Shown here: piece by piece, positions 1-5,802 of the stretch
How positions within the stretch are numbered: position 1 is the stretch's first letter
Layout: every line of letters starts with the position of its first letter
NCBI GenBank assembly: GCA_964622275.1
Contig: CAZUMX010000028.1
Span: forward strand, 1-12,749
Source: CAYPEZ01 sp964622275
GTDB lineage: Bacteria; Patescibacteriota; Minisyncoccia; Phycocordibacterales; UBA6899
Direction: 5' to 3'
Length of the DNA stretch: 12,749 nt
Notes under the pieces: model-generated
Database searches by the model: none
Seen by the model: the letters and a program-made list of their open reading frames with translations, nothing else
What the model was told of the DNA's origin: nothing
Position numbers and translations under genes: made by a program

Positions 1-2
1 CG

Positions 3-1112
3 TATGTCGCATTGTCACTGACAGTCTTTTTTAGAGCAAAAATTATTGTGACACCAAAGAGTGAGCGTGTTGTGCTCAATAGTCACCTTACTGCGGGCAA
101 GGATGCAGCAGCAGGCCTCTCGTTTAGTGTTTTTTCTGTTACAGCGACAGAGACAAAAGACGTCCTTGCGACGGAGACGAAGAATGTGAACACAAAGTCG
201 TCTGGGAAGATTGTTGTGTACAATGAATACAGTGCTTCTAGCCAGCGATTAATCAAGAATACGCGTTTCCAAGCTGCAAATGGAAAGATCTACCGCATTT
301 CAGAATCAATTGTCGTTCCTGGCGTGGCGACGGTTGGAGGGAAGAAGGTTCCGGGAAGTATCGAAGTGACTGTCTACGCTGATGAGCCAGGAGCAGAATA
401 CAACATTCCACTGACGGACTTCACTGTGCCAGGCTTTAAAGGAGATCCTCGATACAATAAATTTTACGCACGTTCTAAAACACCGATGACAGGAGGATTC
501 GCAGGGGAGATGCGCGTTGTTGCTGATGCAGATCTGGCAGCGGCTCGAGAGGAAATAGAAAAAAATCTTTCTGATCGTCTCAGAACAGAAGCACGTAATG
601 CTGTTCCGGAAGAGTTTGTTCTTTTTGACGAAGGAATGTTTATCATCACAAGACCACTTTCCAGGACAGATGTAGAAGGGAATGAACAGGCCGTGCGACT
701 CGAAGAAGTTTCTACATTACAAGCAGTGATGTTTCCTCGAGCATTGCTGGCATCTGCTCTTGCGAAAGATGCAGTGCCGAATTACGACGGATCCCCTGTG
801 TCGGTCCCAGATCTCGATCTCCTGAAGATTGCAATTGTGCCAAAGGATGAGAGTGCCTGGCTTGATAATGAGCTCCACATCACTGTGTCAGGTGATTCAA
901 CAATCGTTTGGAATGTCAATACGGAAGAGCTTGTGGCGAATCTGCTCGGGAAAAAGCGCTCCGTCTTTAGTGAGGTTTTGGCAAAAATACCATCAATCAA
1001 TGAAGCAGAAGTTGAATTTCGTCCAGCATGGTGGAGAGGAAAATTCCCAGGAAATAAAGATCGCATCATGGTTGTTGTGAAAGGCGCAGAGGCAGCGACA
1101 TCAAGTCAATAA
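3..1112 (+). CDS. Baseplate-J-like membrane-anchored protein, 5' truncated
   Basis: The reading frame is open to the left edge, so the start lies outside the window; the first in-frame start-like codon (TTG at 12) is probably internal. The first visible residues (YVALSLTVFFRAKI) look like the end of a single transmembrane helix followed by a basic stop-transfer, so the remaining ~355 residues would lie outside the membrane. The pattern 'IVVYNEYSASSQRLI..TRF' then 'IEVTVYADEPGAEYNI' then 'TPMTGG' (about nt 477-497) matches my memory of the baseplate J/gp47-like proteins common in CPR genomes, where a phage-baseplate fold is fused to a membrane anchor. Their function is unknown. It ends with TAA 72 nt before infA and appears to belong to an upstream transcription unit. 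I am fairly sure of the family resemblance, unsure of role. Confidence 0.7.
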   Translation, partial: YVALSLTVFFRAKIIVTPKSERVVLNSHLTAGKDAAAGLSFSVFSVTATETKDVLATETKNVNTKSSGKIVVYNEYSASSQRLIKNTRFQAANGKIYRISESIVVPGVATVGGKKVPGSIEVTVYADEPGAEYNIPLTDFTVPGFKGDPRYNKFYARSKTPMTGGFAGEMRVVADADLAAAREEIEKNLSDRLRTEARNAVPEEFVLFDEGMFIITRPLSRTDVEGNEQAVRLEEVSTLQAVMFPRALLASALAKDAVPNYDGSPVSVPDLDLLKIAIVPKDESAWLDNELHITVSGDSTIVWNVNTEELVANLLGKKRSVFSEVLAKIPSINEAEVEFRPAWWRGKFPGNKDRIMVVVKGAEAATSSQ

Positions 1113-1114
1113 TC

Positions 1115-1143
1115 TTGACGCAAGAAGAAATTTCCTCTATTCT
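1115..1143 (+). promoter_or_regulatory. Sigma70-type promoter for infA / ribosomal block
   Basis: TTGACG (1115-1120), a 17-nt spacer and TATTCT (1138-1143) form a good -35/-10 pair just after the upstream stop codon. Transcription would start near 1150, giving infA a leader of about 35 nt. A 5-bp hairpin (TCTTG-ACG-CAAGA, 1113-1125) overlaps the -35 box; its meaning is unknown. Confidence 0.55.
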
Positions 1144-1184
1144 CTTCCTTAATAATCCTTAAACACAAGGCCGAATACTATTTC

Positions 1185-1430
1185 ATGGGAATTGATCAAC
1201 CAGCACACAATCCGCAGTCTCACTCTGGCCAAAAACCAATGTTAGGGACTGTGACTGAGGCGCTCCCAAACACACTTTTTCGAGTAGAAAGAGATAGTGA
1301 TGGGGAAGTGATCATCGGATATCTTTCTGGAAAAATGCGTATGCATCGAATCAAGGTTCTCGTCGGAGATAGGGTTGAACTTGAGCCAAACCCATACGGG
1401 GGAAAGCAAAGGATTGTCAAACGTTTATAA
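1185..1430 (+). CDS. infA: Translation initiation factor IF-1
   Basis: IF-1 binds the 30S A site during initiation and works with IF-2 and IF-3. The protein is a single S1/OB-fold domain: 'GTVTEALPNTLFRVE', 'GYLSGKMRMHRIKVLVGDRVELEPNPY' and a basic end line up with bacterial IF-1 over its whole length, including the conserved SGKMR loop. The ATG at 1185 gives 81 residues with an 18-residue N-terminal tail rich in His, Gln, Pro and Ser. An in-frame ATG at 1239 would give 63 residues but would lose the residues that usually precede the first strand; most family members have about 8 residues there. Neither start has a Shine-Dalgarno motif. The gene opens the usual infA-rpmJ-rpsM-rpsK-rpsD-rpoA-rplQ order. 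Identity is secure; the exact start is not. Confidence 0.95.
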   Translation: MGIDQPAHNPQSHSGQKPMLGTVTEALPNTLFRVERDSDGEVIIGYLSGKMRMHRIKVLVGDRVELEPNPYGGKQRIVKRL

Positions 1431-1441
1431 ATGTGTATAAT
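1414..1441 (+). promoter_or_regulatory. Sigma70-type promoter upstream of rpmJ
   Basis: TTGTCA (1414-1419), a 16-nt spacer and a perfect TATAAT (1436-1441) overlap the 3' end of infA. The predicted start is near 1448, immediately before a terminator-like hairpin (1450-1491), so transcripts from here would meet that hairpin first. Confidence 0.6.
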
Positions 1442-1449
1442 AGGCCACT

Positions 1450-1491
1450 GAAACCATATTAAGGGGCTTGCCCCGAAGGGTTTCTTTTTTT
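1450..1491 (+). terminator. Intrinsic terminator or attenuator between infA and rpmJ
   Basis: The outer stem is GAAACC (1450-1455) with GGTTTC (1479-1484). The inner stem is GGGG (1463-1466) with CCCC (1471-1474), closed by a CTTG tetraloop. An internal loop separates them, and seven T follow directly (1485-1491). The sequence has all parts of an intrinsic terminator. It can end infA transcripts. Because it lies just after the promoter at 1414-1441, it could also attenuate the downstream operon. Confidence 0.65.
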
Positions 1492-1511
1492 GTCGTATTC
1501 AAATACCCCAC

Positions 1512-1625
1512 ATGCGTGTCCGAGCATCCATCAAGAAAAAGTGCGAATCATGTAAGACCGTCCGTCGAAGAGGGTATGTGTATATTATCTGCAAGAACGT
1601 CCGCCATAAACAGCGTCAAGGTTAA
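1512..1625 (+). CDS. rpmJ: 50S ribosomal protein bL36
   Basis: This 37-residue ORF encodes bL36, a zinc-ribbon protein of the large subunit near the peptidyl-transferase region. It begins MRVRASIKKKCESCK and ends VRHKQRQG, matching the family end to end. The zinc ligands are visible as CxxC (residues 11 and 14), Cys27 and His32, so this is the zinc-binding (C+) form. It lies 81 nt after infA and 12 nt before rpsM, in the standard order. The upstream sequence (ATACCCCAC before ATG) has no Shine-Dalgarno motif. The length is normal for the family, and no other reading of this stretch makes sense. Confidence 0.95.
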   Translation: MRVRASIKKKCESCKTVRRRGYVYIICKNVRHKQRQG

Positions 1626-1637
1626 TTTTTTACATCC

Positions 1638-2026
1638 ATGCGTATTTTAGGTATCAATGTCCCAGAACAAAAACAANNNNNNNNNNTGAGGTTGGTCTCA
1701 TGCTTTTTTATGGTATCGGTCGAGCAAAGAGTCGCGAGATTTTGACCCAGGTTGGCGTGAAGTGGACAGCGAAGCCGAAGGATCTTACTCCAGACGAGGA
1801 AAACAAGATTCGTAAAATTGTCGAGGGGATGCGTGTCGAAGGAGATCTCCGACGCGAGATCGCTCAGAATATCAAGCGCCTCAAGGACATCAAGAGTTAT
1901 CGTGGAATGCGCCATTCTCGCGGTCTTCCTGTCCGTGGGCAGCGTACTCGTACAAACTCTCGTACAGTCCGCGGTAACGTTCGTCGAACGATGGGTTCTG
2001 GACGTCGTAAGGTTGATTTGAAGTAA
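1638..2026 (+). CDS. rpsM: 30S ribosomal protein uS13, interrupted by a scaffold gap
   Basis: uS13 sits in the 30S head and contacts the P-site tRNA and 50S bridges. The N-terminus (MRILGINVPEQKQ) starts at 1638. Ten N (1677-1686) follow, then 'EVGLMLFYGIGRAKSREIL' continues in a different frame to the stop at 2026. Downstream motifs are typical: the helix-hairpin-helix YGIGRAKS, 'LRREIAQNIKRLKDIKSYRGMRHSRGLPVRGQRT' and a basic tail. For the halves to join in frame the true gap must be 2, 5, 8... nt. Alignment by eye with other uS13 (one residue between 'KQ' and 'EVGL') favours 2 nt. A caller starting at the ATG at 1700 would wrongly give a 108-residue protein. No Shine-Dalgarno motif is seen. 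Confidence 0.93.
1677..1686. other. Assembly gap (10 N)
   Basis: Ten ambiguous bases lie inside rpsM. The number is out of phase with the reading frame on either side, so it is most likely a fixed-size scaffolding placeholder and not a measured length. Confidence 0.97.
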
Positions 2027-2045
2027 TCCGAAATTTTTTACTACT

Positions 2046-2480
2046 ATGGGAAAGAAACGTATCGTTAAGAAGCAGGGCGGTTCAGTCGATCAAGGGCTGA
2101 AAACACGCTCACTCTCAAAGGTTTCCAAGAAGCGTATTGCTCATGGAATCCTCCATATTCAGTCGACGTACAACAATACCATTGTTTCTTTGACCGACGC
2201 TCAAGGAAATCTTGCTTTTGCCTCATCATCTGGAGCGCTTGGTTTCTCTGGTGCCAAGAAGGGTACCCCATTTGCAGCAGCAAAGGTTGGTGAGCATCTC
2301 GCAGAAAAAGGAGAACAAGTTGGCCTCAAGTCTGTAGATGTCATTGTTCGCGGAGTAGGAAGTGGACGTGAGTCTGCCATTCGCGCATTTGCATCTCGCG
2401 GAATTGAAGTTCAGTCAATCAAAGACCGCACACCTGTTCCTCATAATGGTCCTCGTCCTAAGAAAGAACGCCGTGTCTAA
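2046..2480 (+). CDS. rpsK: 30S ribosomal protein uS11
   Basis: uS11 binds the 30S platform near the E site and the 3' end of 16S rRNA. The core from about residue 29 ('KRIAHGILHIQSTYNNTIVS') through 'GTPFAAAKVGEHLAEK' and 'GVGSGRESAIRAFASRGI' to the end 'TPVPHNGPRPKKERRV' matches the family to its last residue. The 144-residue length exceeds the usual ~129 because of a basic N-terminal tail of about 28 residues, which is common in CPR and Gram-positive versions. The start at 2046 is preceded by TTTTTTACTACT and no Shine-Dalgarno motif; the same ACTACTATGG string also begins grpE. It lies 19 nt after rpsM and 20 nt before rpsD, so it is in the same operon. Confidence 0.97.
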   Translation: MGKKRIVKKQGGSVDQGLKTRSLSKVSKKRIAHGILHIQSTYNNTIVSLTDAQGNLAFASSSGALGFSGAKKGTPFAAAKVGEHLAEKGEQVGLKSVDVIVRGVGSGRESAIRAFASRGIEVQSIKDRTPVPHNGPRPKKERRV

Positions 2481-2488
2481 TCATCTAC

Positions 2489-2494
2489 GATAAT
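2489..2494 (+). promoter_or_regulatory. -10-like box before rpsD
   Basis: GATAAT ends 6 nt before the rpsD ATG (2501), the spacing expected if transcription began at the start codon. The octamer ACGATAAT also precedes rpoA. No convincing -35 element is present, so this is only a candidate internal promoter. Confidence 0.25.
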
Positions 2495-2500
2495 CCCAAT

Positions 2501-3121
2501 ATGTCTGATCCAAAGTGTAAAATTTGTCGCCGTGCAGGAGAAAAACTCTTTTTGAAGGGAGCAAAGTGCTTTACCCCAAAGTGTACCTTTGAGAAGAAGC
2601 CAACTCCACCAGGAAAGCCGCTTTCAGAGCGTAAGCATCGCTCCACTGTAACTGAATACGGTATGCAGATGCGTGAGAAGCAAAAGGTGCGCAACGTCTA
2701 CGGGCTTCGTGAGAAGCAGTTTGCGCGCTATGTCGAAGAAGCCATGAGCGTCAAAGGAGGAAATCCCGTTGACCGCCTCTTCCAGCGACTTGAGCATCGC
2801 CTCGATAACATTGTCTTCCGCCTCGGACTTGCAAACTCACGTGTCCAGTCTCGTCAGATGGTTGCTCACGGACATATTCTTGTGAACGGTGTCCGTACAA
2901 ACATTCCCTCGATGCTTGTGAAGACGGGGGCTAAGCTCTCTGTTCGAGAAGGTTCAAAGGCAAGCCCTATGTTTACCGCAGAGACGAATCGCCGCACCCC
3001 ACCAAACTGGCTCTCATTTAATCCTGAAAAACTGACAGGCGAAGTAACTGGAACGGCTAAGTACGAAAAAGGAGAGACTGGATTCAACTTCCAGCAGGTT
3101 ATTGAGTTCTACAGCCGTTAA
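2501..3121 (+). CDS. rpsD: 30S ribosomal protein uS4
   Basis: uS4 nucleates 30S assembly at the 16S five-way junction and in several bacteria represses its own operon. The 206 residues are normal for the family. The N-terminus carries Cys6, Cys9, Cys23 and Cys28, with the same spacing (CxxC-x13-C-x4-C) as the zinc-binding form of Thermus uS4. The S4 RNA-binding domain runs from about residue 95 to 155 ('HRLDNIVFRLGLANSRVQSR', 'VNGVRTNIPS'). The C-terminus ends 'NFQQVIEFYSR', typical for uS4. Start ATG 2501 has no Shine-Dalgarno motif but has a -10-like GATAAT just upstream. It is followed by a 61-nt spacer before rpoA, the longest gap between genes from rpmJ to rpsI. Confidence 0.97.
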   Translation: MSDPKCKICRRAGEKLFLKGAKCFTPKCTFEKKPTPPGKPLSERKHRSTVTEYGMQMREKQKVRNVYGLREKQFARYVEEAMSVKGGNPVDRLFQRLEHRLDNIVFRLGLANSRVQSRQMVAHGHILVNGVRTNIPSMLVKTGAKLSVREGSKASPMFTAETNRRTPPNWLSFNPEKLTGEVTGTAKYEKGETGFNFQQVIEFYSR

Positions 3122-3172
3122 TTTATTTTGGTTCGATTATTTTATTCATTAGCCTTCGGGCAAGTCAAAAAC

Positions 3173-3178
3173 GATAAT
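3173..3178 (+). promoter_or_regulatory. -10-like box before rpoA
   Basis: GATAAT lies 4 nt before the rpoA start (3183), within the octamer ACGATAAT that also precedes rpsD. A poor -35 (TTAGCC, 3149-3154) lies 18 nt upstream. A short-leader or leaderless rpoA transcript is possible, but the spacing is tight. Confidence 0.3.
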
Positions 3179-3182
3179 AGGT

Positions 3183-4142
3183 ATGTCTGACTATACGATC
3201 GCACTTCCATCAAAGCCACGTGTCATCTCTGAAGATGAATTTACTGGCGTGTACGAGATTGAAGGGCTGTATGCTGGGTATGGGTACACACTCGGCAACT
3301 CCCTTCGCCGCATTATTCTTTCATCAATTCCAGGGGTTGCAGTCACCTCAATCAAGATTGAAGGTGCTGATCATGAGTTTTCAACTCTTGATGGAGTAAT
3401 GGAGGACACCGTAGCTATCATGCTTCATGTGAAGCGCCTCCGTTTCCATATGACTGGAGACGAAGCCATTACCGTGAGTCTCAAAGCCAAGGGAGAAAAG
3501 GCAGTAACTGGAGGAGACCTTGAACTTCCAGGCCAGGTTGAAATCCTCAACCCTGAACAGCCAATCTGTACACTTACAGGAAAGAATTCGTCGATTTCGA
3601 TGGAGTTTCGTCTTGAGAAGGGCCTCGGGTATGTTCCAAAGGAGATGCTTCAACGTGAGAAGGTCGAGATCGGGACAATTGCACTCGATGCAATCTTCTC
3701 TCCAATTCGTCGTGTGAACTATGAAGTAGAGAATATGCGTGTCGGAGATCGTACTGACTACAATCGCCTCAAGATGACAATCGAAACCGATGGGTCACTG
3801 ACTCCACGCAAAGCACTTGAAGAAGCTATTGAGATCATGATCACACAGCTCAAGGCAATCGTTGGTTTTAAGGAAGAGGAGCCTGCGCTTATCTCACAGG
3901 AGACCCCATCGTCAGCGGAAGGAAAGGAAGACATGGATACTGAATTCCTTAAGACGCGTATTGACTCACTTGATCTCTCCTCTCGCACACAAAATGCGCT
4001 GACTGATGCGAATATTCGCACGGTTGGAGGGCTTGTCAGGAAGAGCGAGGAAGACCTTCTTGCGCTCGACGGTCTCGGAGAGAAAGGCATTCAGGAAATT
4101 AAGCGTGCATTGTCAAACTTTGGCGTAACGCTTAAGGCATAA
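3183..4142 (+). CDS. rpoA: DNA-directed RNA polymerase subunit alpha
   Basis: Alpha dimerises through its N-terminal domain to scaffold beta and beta'; its C-terminal domain contacts DNA UP elements and activators. The 319 residues are typical. The N-terminal domain (about 1-230) shows 'GYGYTLGNSLRRIILSSIPG' (residues 33-52), the classic dimer and assembly segment, plus 'SPIRRVNYEVENMRVG'. A linker of about 25 acidic residues follows. The C-terminal domain (about 255-319) carries a helix-hairpin-helix, 'LDGLGEKGIQEIKRAL' (about 295-310), so promoter recognition by alphaCTD should be intact. The start follows ATAGGT, which is too close to ATG to act as a Shine-Dalgarno. It is in the canonical slot between rpsD and rplQ. 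Confidence 0.97.
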   Translation: MSDYTIALPSKPRVISEDEFTGVYEIEGLYAGYGYTLGNSLRRIILSSIPGVAVTSIKIEGADHEFSTLDGVMEDTVAIMLHVKRLRFHMTGDEAITVSLKAKGEKAVTGGDLELPGQVEILNPEQPICTLTGKNSSISMEFRLEKGLGYVPKEMLQREKVEIGTIALDAIFSPIRRVNYEVENMRVGDRTDYNRLKMTIETDGSLTPRKALEEAIEIMITQLKAIVGFKEEEPALISQETPSSAEGKEDMDTEFLKTRIDSLDLSSRTQNALTDANIRTVGGLVRKSEEDLLALDGLGEKGIQEIKRALSNFGVTLKA

Positions 4143-4162
4143 ATTTGATTTGAAATACAGAT

Positions 4163-4525
4163 ATGGCAAGTTATAAAGGACGAAAACGTAAATTTCATCG
4201 AGAAGCAGGCCAGCGAGGCATGCTTGTTCGATCACTTCTTCTCGCAATGATCGAGAATGGAAAGGTTCGCACGACGGATGCTCGTGCCCGCGAAATCCGC
4301 CAGCGCATTGAGAAGCTTGTGACCCGTGCTCGTGAGAACACGGTAGCAAACCAGCGTCTCGTGGCAGCTCGTCTCGGGAACAATAAGACCGCAACGGCAA
4401 AGCTCTTCAAGGATATTGCTCCACGATTCAAGGATCGTAAGGGAGGGTATACCCGTGTGGTGAAGCTTCCTCAGACACTTCGTGGTAATGGGGCCAAGGA
4501 ATCCATTGTTGAGTTTGTTGCCTAA
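4163..4525 (+). CDS. rplQ: 50S ribosomal protein bL17
   Basis: bL17 lies near the polypeptide exit tunnel of the large subunit. The protein has the family opening 'KFHREAGQRGMLVRSLLLAMIENGKVRTTDARAREIR' split over residues 10-46, the helix 'IEKLVTRARENTVANQRLV', and the end 'KGGYTRVVKLPQTLRGNGAKESIVEFV'. Bacterial bL17 usually has 'R.G..R..KL...R.GD.A.MA.IE' there, so the last element is recognisable but diverged. The 120 residues are normal. The 9-mer AATACAGAT immediately precedes the ATG and occurs identically before rplM, 12 nt downstream of this gene's stop. No Shine-Dalgarno motif is seen. Confidence 0.96.
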   Translation: MASYKGRKRKFHREAGQRGMLVRSLLLAMIENGKVRTTDARAREIRQRIEKLVTRARENTVANQRLVAARLGNNKTATAKLFKDIAPRFKDRKGGYTRVVKLPQTLRGNGAKESIVEFVA

Positions 4526-4537
4526 TACAATACAGAT

Positions 4538-4891
4538 ATGACATCGAAAACACACATCATTGACGCAACAGGGAAGACTATTGGACGCATTGCGAGCGAA
4601 GCCGCAAAGGTGCTTCTAGGGAAAGATTCTGTGACCTACACACGCAATCGCCTCGCAGGAGTTCCTGTGAAGATTGAGAATGCAAAGGAGGCCAAGGTTT
4701 CTGACAAGAAGAAGGTCCAGACCAAGTTCACTCGCTACACCGGATATCCAGGAGGACTCCGTATCACTTCTCTCGGAGATCTCATCGAGAAGAAGGGGAA
4801 GAGCGCTGCGATCGAAAAAGCAGTTTACGGAATGCTTCCAAAGAATAAGCTTCGCACCAAGATCATGAAGCAATTAACAGTTACTGAGTAA
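4538..4891 (+). CDS. rplM: 50S ribosomal protein uL13
   Basis: uL13 is an early-binding large-subunit protein and pairs genetically with uS9. The family signature begins 'HIIDATGKTIGRIASEAAKVLLGK' (split across residues 6-29) and continues 'YTGYPGGLRITSLGDLIEKK' and 'AVYGMLPKNKLRTKIMKQL'. At 117 residues it is shorter than the usual ~142: the N-terminal segment before the first strand and the C-terminal tail after 'LTV' are both trimmed. The start (4538) follows the 9-mer AATACAGAT shared with rplQ. Its stop overlaps the rpsI start in a TAATG junction, implying translational coupling. Confidence 0.96.
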   Translation: MTSKTHIIDATGKTIGRIASEAAKVLLGKDSVTYTRNRLAGVPVKIENAKEAKVSDKKKVQTKFTRYTGYPGGLRITSLGDLIEKKGKSAAIEKAVYGMLPKNKLRTKIMKQLTVTE

Positions 4892-5301
4892 TGGATATGA
4901 GCACTAAAGCAACCGAAAAATACGTTGAGGGAATTGGCCGCCGCAAGACTGCCATTGCCCGTGTCCGCATCTCAGAAGCCGGAAAGAATTCTTTCGTAAT
5001 CAACGACAAGTCGCTTGATGACTACTTCCCAGCAACATACCGTTCAATTGTCGAGGCTCCACTCAAACTCCTCGAACTTCCTGTGAAGTATGCAGTTTCT
5101 GTTCATGTGAAGGGCTCAGGTCCTCACGCACAGGCAGAGGCCATCCGCCACGGACTCTCGCGCGCAATTCTCTCGACCGATCTTCTCCTCAAGGGGACGC
5201 TCAAGAAGGCAGGATTTCTTAAGCGTGATTCCCGCGCCGTTGAGCGTAAGCACTTTGGGTTTAAGAAGGCACGTAAGTCCTCACAGTGGTCGAAACGCTA
5301 G
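4891..5301 (+). CDS. rpsI: 30S ribosomal protein uS9
   Basis: uS9 sits in the 30S head; its C-terminal tail reaches the P-site tRNA anticodon. The core 'EGIGRRKTAIARVRI' opens the fold, 'VKGSGPHAQAEAIRHGLSRAIL' is the conserved central segment, and the protein ends 'RKHFGFKKARKSSQWSKR', with the invariant terminal SKR that contacts tRNA. The 136 residues are normal. Start 4891 overlaps the rplM stop by one base (TAATG); an alternative ATG at 4897 would remove only two residues. It is the last gene of the block and stops with TAG eight nucleotides before a strong terminator hairpin. Confidence 0.97.
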   Translation: MDMSTKATEKYVEGIGRRKTAIARVRISEAGKNSFVINDKSLDDYFPATYRSIVEAPLKLLELPVKYAVSVHVKGSGPHAQAEAIRHGLSRAILSTDLLLKGTLKKAGFLKRDSRAVERKHFGFKKARKSSQWSKR

Positions 5302-5308
5302 TTATTCT

Positions 5309-5337
5309 AAAAAACATCCTCAAGCAGGGTGTTTTTT
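5309..5337 (+). terminator. Intrinsic terminator ending the ribosomal block
   Basis: A 12-bp stem pairs 5309-5320 (AAAAAACATCCT) with 5326-5337 (AGGGTGTTTTTT) around a CAAGC loop, with one G-U wobble. The 3' arm itself supplies the T run. It begins 7 nt after the rpsI stop codon. The A-rich 5' arm could make it work on both strands. Confidence 0.85.
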
Positions 5338-5372
5338 AATGCGTAACGAGACATTTGGCGCATTGCGTTGTT

Positions 5373-5434
5373 GTCGGCTTGAAGACCCCGCTCACCGTAC
5401 AGGAAGTACGGCTCAGGGGTACTTCCGCACCGAC
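5373..5434. repeat. 62-nt imperfect palindrome / possible structured RNA
   Basis: Nested arms pair symmetrically: GTCGG (5373-5377)/CCGAC (5430-5434), GAAG (5381-5384)/CTTC (5422-5425), ACCCC (5385-5389)/GGGGT (5416-5420) and CCGTAC (5395-5400)/GTACGG (5406-5411), with an AGGAA apical loop. That gives 20 pairs with internal loops and one bulged A. A competing 8-bp stem, GGAAGTAC (5402-5409)/GTACTTCC (5419-5426), excludes part of this fold. There is no T run after it, so it is not an intrinsic terminator. It lies between the ribosomal terminator and the start of an AT-rich orphan gene. It may be a structured RNA or a REP-like palindrome; no family is recognised. Confidence 0.6.
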
Positions 5435-5474
5435 GCCTAGCACTGCATCCAAATCTCTCGTTCCATTTCCGTTG

Positions 5475-5480
5475 TATAAT
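5475..5480 (+). promoter_or_regulatory. -10 box for the AT-rich orphan gene
   Basis: A perfect TATAAT ends 9 nt before the ATG at 5490, so a transcript would carry a leader of only about 2-4 nt. No good -35 is visible at the expected distance (about 5451-5458). Confidence 0.45.
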
Positions 5481-5489
5481 ATTAAGCAT

Positions 5490-5801
5490 ATGGACATAGA
5501 GACCTTCGTTAGGGAGACATTAGTTGGAATAAAAAATGGCGTCAGAAGCGCAAATTCTGAAATTAGAAAAAATGGAAAAATCGATAGTGACCATTTTCAT
5601 ATAATGCCGTTTGAAAGCAAAGATCAAAATGTAATTGTTTTTGATATTGCTGTGACGGTTAGTAACAAGAAAGGAAAGAAGGGGACTGGTGGAATCAAAA
5701 TCGCTGGCATCGGATTTGGAGGAGGTTTAGAGGGAGAAGTAAAAAATGAATACGTAAGTCGTATAAAATTTTCTATAACTCCAGCAATCTTTATTAAATA
5801 A
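5490..5801 (+). CDS. Small uncharacterised protein, trypco2-like (tentative), AT-rich
   Basis: The 103-residue protein has an N-terminal helix (DIETFVRETLVGIKNGVRSA), a central 'IVFDIAVTVSNKKGKKGTGG' segment, a glycine-rich 'GIGFGGGLEGEV' and the end 'VSRIKFSITPAIFIK'. This layout (helix, then strand FDxAVTV, GG-rich turn, SRIKFS strand) resembles a widespread family of small bacterial proteins that I associate with the trypsin-co-occurring domain 2; function is unknown and the assignment is from memory. ATG 5490 is preferred over the upstream in-frame ATG at 5355, because the extension would run through the palindrome and the -10 box. Codon use differs from its neighbours: five ATA Ile codons, both Leu codons TTA, three of four Arg codons AGA/AGG. 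This suggests recent transfer. Confidence 0.75.
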   Translation: MDIETFVRETLVGIKNGVRSANSEIRKNGKIDSDHFHIMPFESKDQNVIVFDIAVTVSNKKGKKGTGGIKIAGIGFGGGLEGEVKNEYVSRIKFSITPAIFIK

Positions 5802-5802
5802 G

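Noticed and set aside
1700..2026. uS13 starting at ATG 1700
   Set aside because: The true N-terminus is visible at 1638 on the other side of the N gap.
3152..3161. GCC-TTCG-GGC hairpin before rpoA
   Set aside because: Only 3 bp with no T run; too small to call a terminator even with a stable tetraloop.
5341..5450. Integron attC site or cassette boundary
   Set aside because: The palindrome has attC-like bulges, but the GTTRRRY/RYYYAAC ends are not present at its borders and no integrase is seen.
5355..5489. Upstream extension of the 5490 gene to ATG 5355
   Set aside because: It would translate through the palindrome and the TATAAT box; the family-like N-terminus begins at 5490.
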